A stretch of 64,000 nucleotides of DNA, from assembly GCA_947462335.1 (NCBI GenBank), contig OX381706.1, positions 19,382,784 to 19,446,783 of the forward strand. The letters are read 5' to 3'. The translations under genes were made by a program, and so were the position numbers. The notes below the pieces were generated by a model, which was not told the DNA's origin, ran no database searches, and worked only from the letters and a program-made list of their open reading frames with translations. This document shows positions 39,150-50,649 of the stretch, one piece after another. Origin of the DNA: Harmothoe impar. Taxonomy: Eukaryota; Annelida; Polychaeta; Phyllodocida; Polynoidae. The first letter of the stretch is position 1; every line of letters begins with the position of its first letter.

Positions 39150-40407
39150 ATGTCTGACTCTTCACAAACACGTAGTCTACAGTCTGTATCAGTCGTGTCT
39201 GATACAACCTCAACTCAGCCTTTTTCTGAAGAAGAAGTATTTATATCGGTTTGTATAAATTCATTTATACATTAATAATACTTATATTTGCTGTTAATCT
39301 TGGATCTTCTTAATGTTATTCCACTATTTTTATGTATTTAAAAAAATTAAAATAAAAAAAATTAAAAAATAATATTTATTATTATTTCTTTTATTTCAGG
39401 ACGATGAGCTTCAAATGGAGACTGATCCATCTTCACTACCACCCTCTACTCCAGCAGTACATCCACTACCCTCCTCTCTCCGTTCCTATGAAGCGCCTGC
39501 ACCACAACCTACCACCCCGGTGACATCCGGTGTCACCAGCTCACCTACCACTTTGGACATGTCTAAGCGCTCCATAGCCAGTAGGCGTCATTTTACAGCC
39601 GGGTTGCCCATTTCCCCTTCGCCATCTTTGGTCCAAGGGCATCTCCCTCCGACCCCGGAAGCCCCCATTAAGGTGAAGAAGCAGTGCATTTCTAGAAGAA
39701 ATTCTATGAAGCAAATGGGGTCTCTATCCTTACAGCTAAATGAAGATGATTCTATCCCCCCAAACAGAAAAACCCCATGTCGGGGACATCTTTACATGGC
39801 CAGTTCTGCTTCCTCTACTCCCAAGCAGGCCAAGTTGTTTTACAGCTTGGATCAGAATGTGTACGTTGAAAAATGTACACAGGGAAAACTACAGGAGAGG
39901 GCGTTGGTTATCAGTTTATGGAATACAAATGCCATGAACCAGGTGCAGAGGGCCGCTTCACGATACAGCATACTGCTGGATTTTGACGCTTTATGTCAAA
40001 TTGAAGCTGCTAAGGACGACATCCTGAAAGCCCTAAATCTTATCGACGATAACAACTTCTTTGGGTTTTCACTATCTCTGGGAGGCATGTTGTTCCTATC
40101 TGTTGAACCGCACAGGGGTCATGTCAGTCTGAGAAAATGGTACAGACCTCCCCCAACGGCAGAGAACCCTGAGGCCGATCTTAAACCGGGTCGAGAGGGG
40201 ATTATGTTAAACTATGATCAGTTTAACAACTTCCTGCATTTCTTGCAGGACCGACTCATCCAGGAGTTCCCAGAATTCGCATTCCATGTATTTTCTTGCC
40301 ACAGAATGGACCACAGGGAGGACAGTTGCTCACTATGCAACGTGAAGGGGTTGCTACCTATGCAACGGGAGTTCAAGAATCATCTTGAATGGCTTGGTAT
40401 GATATAA
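39150..40407 (+). CDS. Protein with PC4/SUB1-like ssDNA-binding domain (possibly two), Polinton
   Basis: Two exons, 39150-39248 and 39400-40407, phase 0, about 368 aa. Residues 1-130 are acidic then Ser/Pro-rich and look disordered. Residues about 255-318 match the PC4 fold: a beta segment (GMLFLSVEPHRGHVSLRKWY), a loop, then LKPGREGIMLNYDQFNNFL. This is the PGRKGI-(S/T)L-x-x-x-Q(W/F) signature of transcription coactivator PC4/SUB1. A weaker similar pattern precedes it, about 195-235 (ALVISLWN, then RYSILLDFDALCQI), so the protein may hold two half-sites. PC4 binds ssDNA as a dimer; a tandem protein could do so alone. The C-terminus has a His/Cys cluster (CHRMDHREDSCSLC) that could bind zinc. 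Likely role: ssDNA binding in replication, or transcription. AATAAA lies at about 40746. Confidence 0.7.
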
Positions 40408-41111
40408 TTTATCACTTATTTTATTTTCATACCATTACTAAATCATCAGTAACTTTTAATTGTATTTTATTAGTTTTAATTCATCATGTGTGATTTATTT
40501 TATCAAGAAGCTTTATCTATTAAAAAAAGAAGAAAAAGGACCACTGTATAATTCTCTCTTTCTTATTGATGTATTACAGCTGGAGAGGAGAGCTGATGAA
40601 TACAGAACTGAATACTGAAGAAACTGAAGGAAATAAACTGAGCTGAAGAAGACAGTACTACATGTATACTCGAAGGAAATAGACAAGGAAATAGACAAGC
40701 ACTACAAACTGCATTTCAGCTTTTTATTAAAGTGCACATTTTAAAATAAAACATTAAATTGATATTTGTCCTTATTATAATATTCACCCATAACCAATAT
40801 TTCATTCTTATAATATTTGTCCATTACAATATTCGCCCATATCCATTCATTATATAGTTGTTATTCATTTTGGTAACGTGATTTCCAGTCCTGATGAAGG
40901 ATCATCTTATTTCGCAGCACTGTACTCCTGAGGGGTATCCTTTGAATCATACATGCTGCAAAATAATATAATACATATTAATAAGCAAATCTCTATTTTC
41001 ATGTAGTATAGTTAATCATGGTGTGAAACTGTATACAAATCGCAATATAGCACATACGTCAATCCATGGGAATCAATATACAATTAAAATATTTATTATT
41101 TGATATCAATC

Positions 41112-42341
41112 TTACCAGTCAGGCATGTTTTGAAGCATGGAATTCACATCATGCTGTTCATCGTATGACACTGGAGCACACCCATTTTTCATATCACGAA
41201 CCTCAATGCTTGAACTGTTTACTTCTGTTGCACTGTTTCCCTCTGGGTCATCCGATACAGTAGTGGAGATTTCATTCTTCAGAAATGACTGCGTCATATT
41301 TTCACAAGAAAAAGTGTCAATCTCTTTTTGGGGGTGTACATCCCTGAAAGAAGTATCTGGAGGAATGTTTTCTTGCTCAAAAGTAGAGGGAAATACATCA
41401 GGAATGTCCTCATACATCTGAGGGTTTATGGTTCTAGGAGAATTCCAATAAGAATAAGAGGCAGCATTATTCATAACCATTTCAACATTTGAATTTTCTC
41501 TAGAAGGATAACCCATCCACATCCCTGTCTGGTTGTCATTTTGGGTTGCATGAGATGAGTAGAATTGAGACTGCGGTCTATATTGACCATTTGACATGTG
41601 GTCAACAGCTGGGGAATGAATCATGGCAGCACGTGTAGGCGCCGCGTACACAGCGTGATAGTTATACAGAGAGGAAATAGGATTTCCTGCAGTGTACCCA
41701 CGTGCCTTACCTGGTTGTTCAGGCAGATGTGTTTCATTAAGTGGAAAACGATCCCCCACATTATATTCAGGGGTAGGTCTCAATCCTAACTGTGTTGTTA
41801 CAGGGGGAGGTATTTGCCTGAGATCTGTTATGTGCATGTGGGTTTCTTTTACACTAGAAATCATTTTAGATCTACTGTTACCCTGTCTTACAAACATGCT
41901 TGCTCCATATGACCCTAAGGGAGCGGGATTGGCAGATACAGCTAGGAAACGTATTGTTCTGTAAGAACTCATCACCAAGTCTTGCACTCCCAGCATGGAT
42001 CTGCGATAAGACCAGGTTGCATCCAGAACCTTATTTCTTATTTCCTCACTGGGAATCCAATTAGAGGTTATTCCTCCCATCATGCTATTCATACTGGAAG
42101 ACAGCTCGTTTAGACTATGCAATGCATGTCTGAAAATAATGTTAAAAAGTTTTTAATTTTTAAACAATTCTTCTTAAAATTGTAATTCTATATATATTTC
42201 CTAAATACAGTACAACAACTTCAAAACTTATTATATATTTTATATTATTACAATCTTTTCTTACCTGACATCCGCTTCAACATCGATGAGAACTTGATCT
42301 ACACTGTTACTCCATACACCGGGAGACACCATGTTAGCCAT
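41112..42341 (-). CDS. Unknown 364-aa Polinton protein
   Basis: Two exons on the reverse strand: ATG at 42341 to 42265 (donor GTAAG), then 42129 to 41112 (acceptor TTTTCAG), with the intron in phase 2. A TATA-like word lies at about 42440. The first 120 or so residues look helical and amphipathic (DQVLIDVEADVRHALHSLNE, IRNKVLDATWSYRRSML). The rest is Asn/Ser/Pro/Tyr-rich and probably disordered. I recognise no domain. The gene is convergent with the PC4-like gene, about 700 bp apart. A helical N-terminus followed by a disordered tail would suit an internal virion protein, but nothing proves that. Confidence 0.65.
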
Positions 42342-42369
42342 TTTTCCAACTCACTTTTAAAGTAACAGT

Positions 42370-44140
42370 AACCAAAAGACAGTGCTGACCGATACTAGTA
42401 AATCAACCCGAAAGTGTGAGCATCAATCTCAACGTCTCAGTATTATATACTACCTCCGTATGGTGATAAAGTTATCACAGGGTTGTAGTAGGAAATGTAT
42501 TGACACTGCATCCTATTTATGAGCATGTATTGTCTCACCATTGTCCATACACAATGTAGCGTTTATGATGAATAACTAATGCATCACTTTTATATTGTAT
42601 GGCCCAATATGCTGAAAAGGATTATTTATCTTTACCAAGGGTATCTTTTTATTATCATCATAAAGCAGATCATAGTCTGTAGTTAGCTCCACACTTCTAT
42701 ATGTAGTAAATATAATGCGGTATGTAGCTGTTTACTTGCAGAATCGGGAGGTACTAATATATATCACATTATATGGTTATACTATCCTGAAAGGGTTAAC
42801 ACACTACATGACGCGCATCCCTATCCCTCTGGTACAAAATCCTTAAACCTTTAACCTGTGATGATTGTAATACACAGAATTCATGCTCATGATGCATCAA
42901 TGTATGCCCAGCGAGTAACTAACCGGTTATACATTTTCATGACATGTGATGAATTCGGAAGGTTTTGAACTGAATACCATACGGTATACATTATGTTTCA
43001 ATCCGATCCTAGCGAGTTACTCACCGTAATATCATTGATGAATTGTTTTGAGTAAAGCATAAAGCAGCCAGGTATTATACCATAGTTAAAGGGTTAAAGG
43101 AAAACTAATGCATATTTTACTCACGTATTCCCCTCCTACATATGCCTATATAAACTGCCGGGACTCATCCTATTCCACAATACTTTCTATAAAAGATTCA
43201 CGTCGGTAGGTATATTTTCATTTATTTATCTATTTATTTATTTATTTATTTATTTTTTTTTTTTTGGGAGGGAAGAATAGCTCCCGCCACTGTAAGTAAT
43301 CATCAGTATACAGCTGGAGCTTCTATTCCAGTTTTATCTATTGTTTTAGTGATAAATCCTTTCTCAGCGACATTTTAGTGAATGGTTGTATTTTATTGGG
43401 TGATTGGAATCAACATAAACAGCAGGATGTATACACCGTGGGGTAAACAAAATGGTATACTACACCACAACACACCACGTCTGCATGCACTGAACCACCT
43501 TCAAATACATTCCTGATCATGTTACTTTGGTTTCAGTACTGTAACTTGTGGTGTATACACCACCTATAGGGGTGTAATGTACAGCTACGTTATATAGGAG
43601 CCCAGACTGGGGGTGGGGGGATAGTTGTGTCACTTGTCAGATTTAACAAATGCCAATGTCCCTTGTCAAATTTAAGAAAAGGGTCTTGTCACTTGTCACT
43701 AACCCACATGTTTTGTCACTAGGTCTCATATCACTTGTCCATTGTAAGGAATGCCCATGTCATTTGTCTATTCTAAAAAAGAGGTATTGTCCCTTGTCAC
43801 TAGGTCCATGTCGATTTGACCCGTATGGGACCCTTTATATAGACCTATATTTATTTATTTATTTAACTAATAAGACGCAAAAGCCTATAACTTATAAGCC
43901 GCACCTATTTTTGGAGAATGCTATAACCCGCACATCTAAACTGTTATAATGCAGATTTTAGAACTGGAGTATGCATTAAAAAACTAAGATATAATTTCTA
44001 CTTTCATTCTATAATCCGCACCAGCTGTATTTTTTGCTTACTGTACTACCCGCGGGTAATAGATCAAAATTTTGTTTTTATTTTCGATACTTTTGACTTA
44101 TTCTAACTTAAATATGTCATCGTTCATAATAAATAATAAT
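42370..44140. other. Polinton non-coding region with candidate promoter and leader exon
   Basis: The region is AT-rich. At 43147-43154 TATATAAA is followed 50 bp later by CGTCG and a GTAGGT donor at 43206, a possible non-coding leader exon for the + strand genes to the right. 43225-43260 is a (TTTA)n tract. 43870-44060 holds a degraded GTATAAGCCGCAC MITE. I see no coding exon. Confidence 0.45.
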
Positions 44141-44301
44141 ATATCACGCACTATATATTGTGTCAGTGTGACGTATACTGAGTGAACTGCAGTGACCTTG
44201 ACCTCATGTGTCTGAGCTCTGTGTTATAAACAAGTCTACAGCGAAAACCGGAAGTGTCTCTGGATGCGCGCGCACATCTATTCCATTCACTTGGATTCAC
44301 G

Positions 44302-44853
44302 ATGAATGGAGCGGGGAGCAACATGAAACTCATTCTAACATGGATTTTTGCTATTATATCTGTGGTACACAGCACACCATGCACAGGGCATCCCAGCTGT
44401 GAATGTGTTGTCGGGTACATAAGTTGCAGAGGGGTTGTAAATTTACCCGATTTCCTTGTAAGTCGACTTTTCCCGTTCCGAGAATCCCCGCCCACCATCG
44501 CCGACCTGCGGGGTTCAGCACTGACTGACACTGTGCTCAGACGGTTTCTACGAGTGTTCAATCGAATAGAGAGAATCATCTTGACTGATCAAATGGAGTC
44601 ACCCTGCTATTTCATTGATAAGCTACAGCGGGATTACCCAAATGTACAATTTGAAACCGATTGTCAGGTGAGTCAGCGATAAAATGGCCTGATTGGGGCA
44701 CTGCGATCACTGACTGACACTCACTGCTATAATCAGTATTGACATCGACTGTCTGACTTTCAGGTGAGGTGTATGGTATCCATGGACATTTATATTTCCC
44801 GACCATATTGTACGCTGTCACTCACTGACTAAATGACTGATAAATAACTCACG

Positions 44854-44907
<54 letters not shown>

Positions 44908-47900
44908 ATACCACACATATGTGACTTAGGGGCTTACCTCCTTAGGGGCTTAGTTCCTTAGGGGCTTAGTACAATTTGAGGAGTTAGGGGCTTAGTACAA
45001 GTATTGCCCCCTGGGGGAACATGGACACACTATTTGTCTGTGACTTAAGGGCTTACCCATCAATGTTTGTGCTTTAGGGGGTTAGATTACACTGTTTGTG
45101 CCTAAAGGCCTCGGGTTATACTGTTTGTGACTCAGGGGCTTATTAAATGCTGTTTGTGACTCAGGGGCTTAGAGAATACTGTTTGTGACTCAGGGGCTTA
45201 GTGAATACTGTTTGTGACTCTGGGCCTTATTAAATGCTGTTTGTGACTCAGGGGCTTATTAAATACTGTTTGTGACTCAGGGGCTTAGAGAATACTGTTT
45301 GTGACTCAGGGGCTTAGTGAATACTGTTTGTGACTCGGGGCATTATTAAATGCTGTTTGTGACTCAGGGGCTTAGTGAATACTGTTTGTGACTCAGGGGC
45401 TTAGAGAATACTGTTTGTGACTCAGGGGCTTAGTGAATACTGTTTGTGACTCGGGGCCTTATTAAATGCTGTTTGTGACTCAGGGGCTTAGTGAATACTG
45501 TTTGTGACTTGGGGGCTTAGGGAAAATTGTTTGTGAGTGGGGGGCTTAGTGGATACTGTTTTTGACTCAGGGGCTTATTAAATACTGTTTGTGACTTGGG
45601 GGCTTAGGGAAAACTGTTTGTGAGTGGGGGGCTTGGTGACCACTGTTTGTGACTTAGGGGCTGAGACAATACTGTTTGTGAATGGGGGGCTTAGTGAATA
45701 CTGTCTGTGAGTGGAGGGCTTAGTGGATACTGTTTGTGACTCAGGGGCTTAGACAATACTGTTTGTGACTTGGGGGCTTAGTGAACTATTTTTGACTGCA
45801 GAGCTGAGGTAATACTGTTTGTGACTTGGGGCTTAGTGAATACTATATTTCATCTTGGGGATAACGGAATAATGTTTGCAACTTAGGGGCTTAGGGAATA
45901 TTTACTCAGGGGCTTGGAGGAGTGTTTGTTAATTTTAAGGTGCAATGCTATAGGGAATACAGGATACTCAGGCTGGGGGGGGGGGGGGTAAGCCTATTCA
46001 ATGATTTCAAATGAAAAGGGCACTTTAAAAGGGATGTATGGTACATAGACAGAGCTGCACACCTAAGTGACTTGAGTCAGTGGTTACTTCACGAGTGGTG
46101 ACCGTCCTGTTCTGCTTGACACTTTGTGTTAATTTCAGGGTATTTCAAACTAAAACAGACATGCAGCCCCACTCCCCCTACATCACCCCCACTCCCCCTA
46201 CATCAACCCCACTCCCCCTACATCAACCCCACTCACCCTACATCACCCCTACTCCCCCTACATCACCCCAACTCCCCCTACATCAACCCCACTCCCCGTA
46301 CATCAACCCCACCCCCCTACCCCAACCCCACCCCCCTACATCACCCCCACCCCTCTACATCACCCCTACTCCCCCTCCATCACCCCCACTCCCCCTACAT
46401 CACCCCCACTCCCCCTACATCAACCCCACTCCCCGTACATCAACCCCACCCCCCTACACCAACCCCACCCCCCTACAACACCCCCACCCCCCTACATCAC
46501 CCCTACTCCCCCTACATCATCCCCACTCCCCCTACACCAACCCCACCCCCGTCTACATCACCCTCACTCTGCCTACATCACCCCCACTCCACCTACATCA
46601 CCCCCACTACACCTTTATCACCCCCACTACATTTACATCAACCCCACTCCCCGTATATCAACCCCACCCCCCTACACCAACCCCACCCCCCTACATCACC
46701 CCCATCCCCCTACATCACCCCTACTCCCCCTACATCATCCCCACTCCCCCTACACCAACCCCACCCCACCATCATCATCCCCACTCCCCCTACATCACCC
46801 CTACTCCCCCTACATCACCCCCACTCCCCCTACATCAACCCCACTCCCCCATCATCATCCCCACTCCCCCTACATCACCCCCACTCCCCCTACATCCACC
46901 CCACCCCCCTACATCACCCACACTCAACCTACATCACCCCCACTCCACCTACATCACCCCCACCCCGTCTACACCACCCCCACCCCGTCTACACCACCCC
47001 CACCCCGTCTACACCACCCCCATCCCGTCTACACCACCCCCACCCCGTCTACACCACCCCCACCCCGTCTACACCACCCCCACCCCGTCTACACCACCCC
47101 CATCCCGTCTACACCACCCCCACCCCGTCTACATCACCCCCACCCCGTTTACATCAGCCCCACCCAACCTTCATCACCCCCACTCCACCTACACCACCCC
47201 CATCCCGTCTTCATCACCCCCACCCCATCTACATCATCCCCAAACATCTCCCTCATCACATTCATATCACCCTCACTGCCACCCTATCGCCATCACCCTA
47301 ACCCAATCTCTGTCACTCTACCTCCATCCATATCACTCTCACTCAGTCTTTCACTGTGATCCCATGCCTATCACTCTCACCCATCCCAATAACTGTTAGC
47401 CAGTGCCATAGGTATCTTGACCAGTGTTTGCACCTTAGGAGCTTGGTTGATGTTTGTACCTTAGGGGCTTGACCAGTGTTTGTACCTTAGGGGATCAGTT
47501 GATGTTTGTACCTTAGGGGCTTGGCCAGTGTTTGTACCTTAGGGGCTTGACCAGTGTTTGTACCTTAGGGGCTTAGTTGATGTTTGTACCTTAGGGGCTT
47601 GGCCAGTGTTTGTACCTTAGGGGCTTTCCACCAGGGGGCACCACCGTATGGTATGGGTACAGACATGTAGGGTACAGACTCCCCTGAGTGGAGTTTATGA
47701 CTTAGGGGCTTAATTTTTAAAGTAGGTCTCAGATGAAAGCTTAGCCCCTAAGGATCATCTGAGCAAAGTTTGTATAATCCTTAGGGGCTTAAGCCCCTAA
47801 GTACAAACTAAGCCCCTAAGGTGCCGACAGACACACGATTAAGCCCCTAACCCTGGTTTATAAGGCCACACACACACACATACAAACACAGTGATACACG

Positions 47901-48194
47901 CCCACTGTCACAAAGACACACGCGCTCACCGACAGTGACACATGATCACCAGAACTGCCGAGTATTACGAATTTTAGCCATTTTTAGTACCTTATTATGA
48001 AAATAAGATTTACCATTCCCAAACTACGAATTCTGAGGTTTCAGGTTATACTTAGTATTACGAATTCAATTACGAATTATAAAAGGGTGAATTACGAATA
48101 TTACGAATTTCTGTCTCCAAAAATACGGATTAAAAGAATTTGGGGTTGGCAGCTCTGACTCAGTATGACACGCTCACTAACGCCCGCACACACA

Positions 48195-48226
<32 letters not shown>

Positions 48227-48368
48227 TACACATACAGTCACACAGACACGCAGACACACACAGACACACAGACATGCATACACAGTCACACAGACACACA
48301 GACATACAGACACACAGACATGCAGACACACAGACATACAGACACACATACATGCATATAGACACACA

Positions 48369-48431
<63 letters not shown>

Positions 48432-49110
48432 TCACACTATTTTATACCGTACCTACATGTTGATTCAATAGTGAATCTGTTCAGAAAATATAGTTTTCTT
48501 GTTAATTTTATAATTGTATAGATGATCTTTAGGATGGGGTATGATCTATTTTCTCTCAAAACATTTTCTTTGCTTTATTTAAATTTTTTAGATGCACCAT
48601 CCTACTTTTTTCACTATGAGTGATGAGATATCAATGGAGGAAGGGATGTCTACCATGATGGATAGTGTTACACAGGAAATGATGACTCAGGACCTGAGTG
48701 ACAGCCTTGTCGCTGTTACTCAGGCTCTCAACATGGATGAAGATGATGCTGCCGCTGTTACAGCTGAACAAAAGGCAGCTGATAAATCAGTATGTGTCAT
48801 GATAACTCACCTTATATCAGGAATGCGGAACCCTGTATCTATTCAATCTAATATACAAACCAGAAATGTGGGCACTCAAGCAGGGTTTTCATGCTTTTAC
48901 TGTGACCTTACATTTAAAACAAGTGCAGGTCTTTTCAAACATGATCGTGCAAAACACGCTGTACTCCCATTTAGATGCGTCCATTGTAATAAGGGATACA
49001 TAACAATGCAAGGATTAACCAATCACTTAAAAGTCAAACATTCTATCGTTGTCAAACAAATAAAAACTAAACAAAACTGAAATAAAGTAACATTTCATAC
49101 TGAAAATGAT

Positions 49111-49142
<32 letters not shown>

Positions 49143-50465
49143 GTATTAATTTAATTTAATTCTTTTTTTCTTTTTAAAAATCTAGATCACACTTCAAAAC
49201 ATTACAACCACAGAAGACAGTGACGAGACAATAATTAAAATGATTCATAGTCTGGTAGAGGTTATGCACGATCCAGTTACCATAACGACTGCACCAGAAA
49301 AAAAAGATGTCAGCACTCAGGCAGGTTTGAGGTGCATGAAGTGTGGATATCTTTTCTTTTCCAATTCCACTCTACACCGACATATGAATATCTATCATAG
49401 CACTTTCATATATGAATGTCAAATGTGTTCAGCGCAATACAAGAAAATGGAAGCTGTGTTGTATCATATGAAACAAAAACATGTGATTCGTATTTCCCAT
49501 ATAAAAAAATAAATATTTTGTATTACTCATATGTTTTGGTCAAATCTGTCATAAAATATAAATTGATATACTAAATTTGCAGACGGAGAAAGACGCGACC
49601 ATGCCTGAAGCCTCCCATAGAAGCCCTTTCACCACCACTACCCCAACATCTTATGATGTTAGAAATGACACAAACATAGAATCAGATAAGGTGAGGGGAA
49701 ATATTAAATTAATATAACAAAACAATTATTAATTTTCCATGGCATATATTCAGAACTAAATCAATTATACTCAGTATTAAGCAATACTCAAAATAATCAT
49801 ATGAAATACACTTGAAATATTTTTTCCCAATATACCATACTTAACTGTGATAAAAATAATACTATTATATTTATAAGCATGTTTTATTTTATTATAGACG
49901 ACTGGGATTGAGTTAGTCACTGCTTTAGTGAGCGGCATCTCCTCCGGACTTCTGATAACGGTCGTCGTGGTGTTAGGCTGTTGCATAAAGCGGTGGGTGG
50001 GGGTTATACCCTCTGCATCTTGTGAGTAGTTACTCCAAATAACATTTTCTTTTGCATTTCTCTCCTTTATCTGTATCATATCGTCATTAATATATTCACA
50101 ATGCTGTATGCATGTAAAATAACACATTAAACTAATCTAGCTATAACAGATTAAAGTAATCTAGCATGCCGTGTGTAGCATGTAATCTTTTCGCATGTAG
50201 GTAAATTTCTGCATATCTTTTTGCAGTGAATACAAAATATGATATTATGATGTGTAGCTTTTCATCATATATCTTTGTTTCATACAAGTTTGAAATATTA
50301 ACGTTATGTTTTAAAATTTATAGCAGAAAAAGACTGCAAGAATCCAGAAGACCTCGTACTCCCATCTGGCTCGGTTACCCCGACGAGGAAGACAGCGGAT
50401 CAACACTCCAAATGGAAACAATGGAGACACCGTCTTGCTGTTCTCAGGGGGAGAGTGAAGTCTAA
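44302..50465 (+). CDS. Type I membrane protein with Cys-rich (LRRNT-like) ectodomain, Polinton
   Basis: Proposed exons: 44302-44667, 49583-49690, 49898-49992 and about 50327-50465; about 235 aa. The first three junctions are phase 0/0 and the last phase 2, all GT-AG. Exon 1 has a signal peptide (MKLILTWIFAIISVVHS), then CTGHPSCECVVGYISCRG, which looks like an LRR N-terminal cap, and one or two leucine-rich segments ending in Cys. Exon 2 is a Ser/Thr/Pro stalk. Exon 3 is a transmembrane helix (LVSGISSGLLITVVVVLGCC) followed by basic residues. Exon 4 is an acidic cytoplasmic tail. An alternative donor at 50023 would give a different tail frame. The 4.9-kb first intron contains minisatellites and the zinc-finger gene, so the join of exon 1 to exon 2 is inferred. 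It could be a virion surface protein or a captured host receptor-like gene. Confidence 0.5.
44852..44907. repeat. (CA)n microsatellite
   Basis: About 55 bases of uninterrupted CA, at the start of the intron-located repeat zone. Confidence 0.95.
44930..45925. repeat. 29-bp minisatellite, GTTTGTGACTCAGGGGCTTAG units
   Basis: About thirty degenerate units of roughly 29 bp, each with TGTTTGTGACT and (A/G)GGGGCTTAG. The best-preserved block is 45120-45500. The same word resumes at 47405-47640 and appears inverted (AAGCCCCTAAG) at 47740-47850. Confidence 0.9.
46160..47275. repeat. 20-bp C-rich minisatellite (CACTCCCCCTACATCACCCC)n
   Basis: More than fifty units of 20 bp. Toward the right the unit changes to CACCCCGTCTACACCACCCC. 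No stop codon can be formed in any forward frame of the unit, so frames of 391 and 439 codons run through it with a 20-residue period; they are not genes. The purine-free strand could form unusual secondary structure. It sits between two blocks of the 29-bp minisatellite. Confidence 0.95.
47405..47860. repeat. Second block of the GGGGCTTAG minisatellite with inverted units
   Basis: Units read CAGTGTTTGTACCTTAGGGGCTTGAC. After about 47740 the same word appears in the opposite orientation (TTAGCCCCTAAGG, ACTAAGCCCCTAAGG), which makes local hairpins. Confidence 0.85.
47950..48160. mobile_element. Possible small hAT-like MITE (CAGAACTGCC ... GGCAGCTCTG)
   Basis: Imperfect short inverted ends enclose TATTACGAATTT words, resembling the interior style of 29748-30443. 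No target duplication is visible. Confidence 0.35.
48186..48430. repeat. (CA)n / (CAGACA)n microsatellite
   Basis: About 240 bases of CACACA and CACAGACA words. The Thr/His and Cys/Val frames through it are artefacts. Confidence 0.95.
48592..49512 (+). CDS. C2H2 zinc-finger protein with two alternative 3' ends, Polinton
   Basis: The exon starts at a TTTTTTAG acceptor directly before ATG 48592 (a second ATG lies at 48616). Read through, it ends at 49080 (162 aa) with two C2H2 fingers (CFYC...H/H and CVHC...H/H) and AATAAA at once after the stop. A GTATGT donor at 48790, after residue 66, is in phase 0 with an acceptor at 49185. Using it joins the same acidic N-terminus to 49186-49512 (174 aa in all), which encodes a paralogous pair of fingers (CMKC...H/H, CQMC...H/H). 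Both C-terminal versions begin with a related stretch (THLISGMRNPV, HSLVEVMHDPV) and the shared STQAG/GTQAG. The acidic start plus two fingers suggests an early transcription regulator. The alternative use is inferred from splice sites and phase. Confidence 0.7.
49105..49142. repeat. Poly-T tract
   Basis: A run of about 34 T lies between the two alternative zinc-finger ends. It is followed by the pyrimidine-rich acceptor at 49185. Confidence 0.95.
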
Positions 50466-50649
50466 TGTGAGTATATGACAAAATAAATACAGAACAACAA
50501 CAACAACACCAATAATATAGTACAAAATATTTATTCAAAATATTCGATCAACAATATTCGGATTATGTAGTTGTATTAACCCATCACCAATTACCAGTAC
50601 CTTATAAAACTGTAATATTTGCAAATATCATACAGAACAAATGAATTGG

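Noticed and set aside
46080..47399. Pro/Thr/His-rich open frames of 439 and 391 codons
   Set aside because: They are two frames of the 20-bp C-rich minisatellite, which cannot form forward stop codons. The translation repeats every 20 residues.
44852..47860. Possible CRISPR-like array
   Set aside because: Units are contiguous tandem repeats without unique spacers, in an animal genome.
48101..48521. Cys/Val and Thr/His frames
   Set aside because: They are translations of the (CA)n and (CAGACA)n microsatellite.
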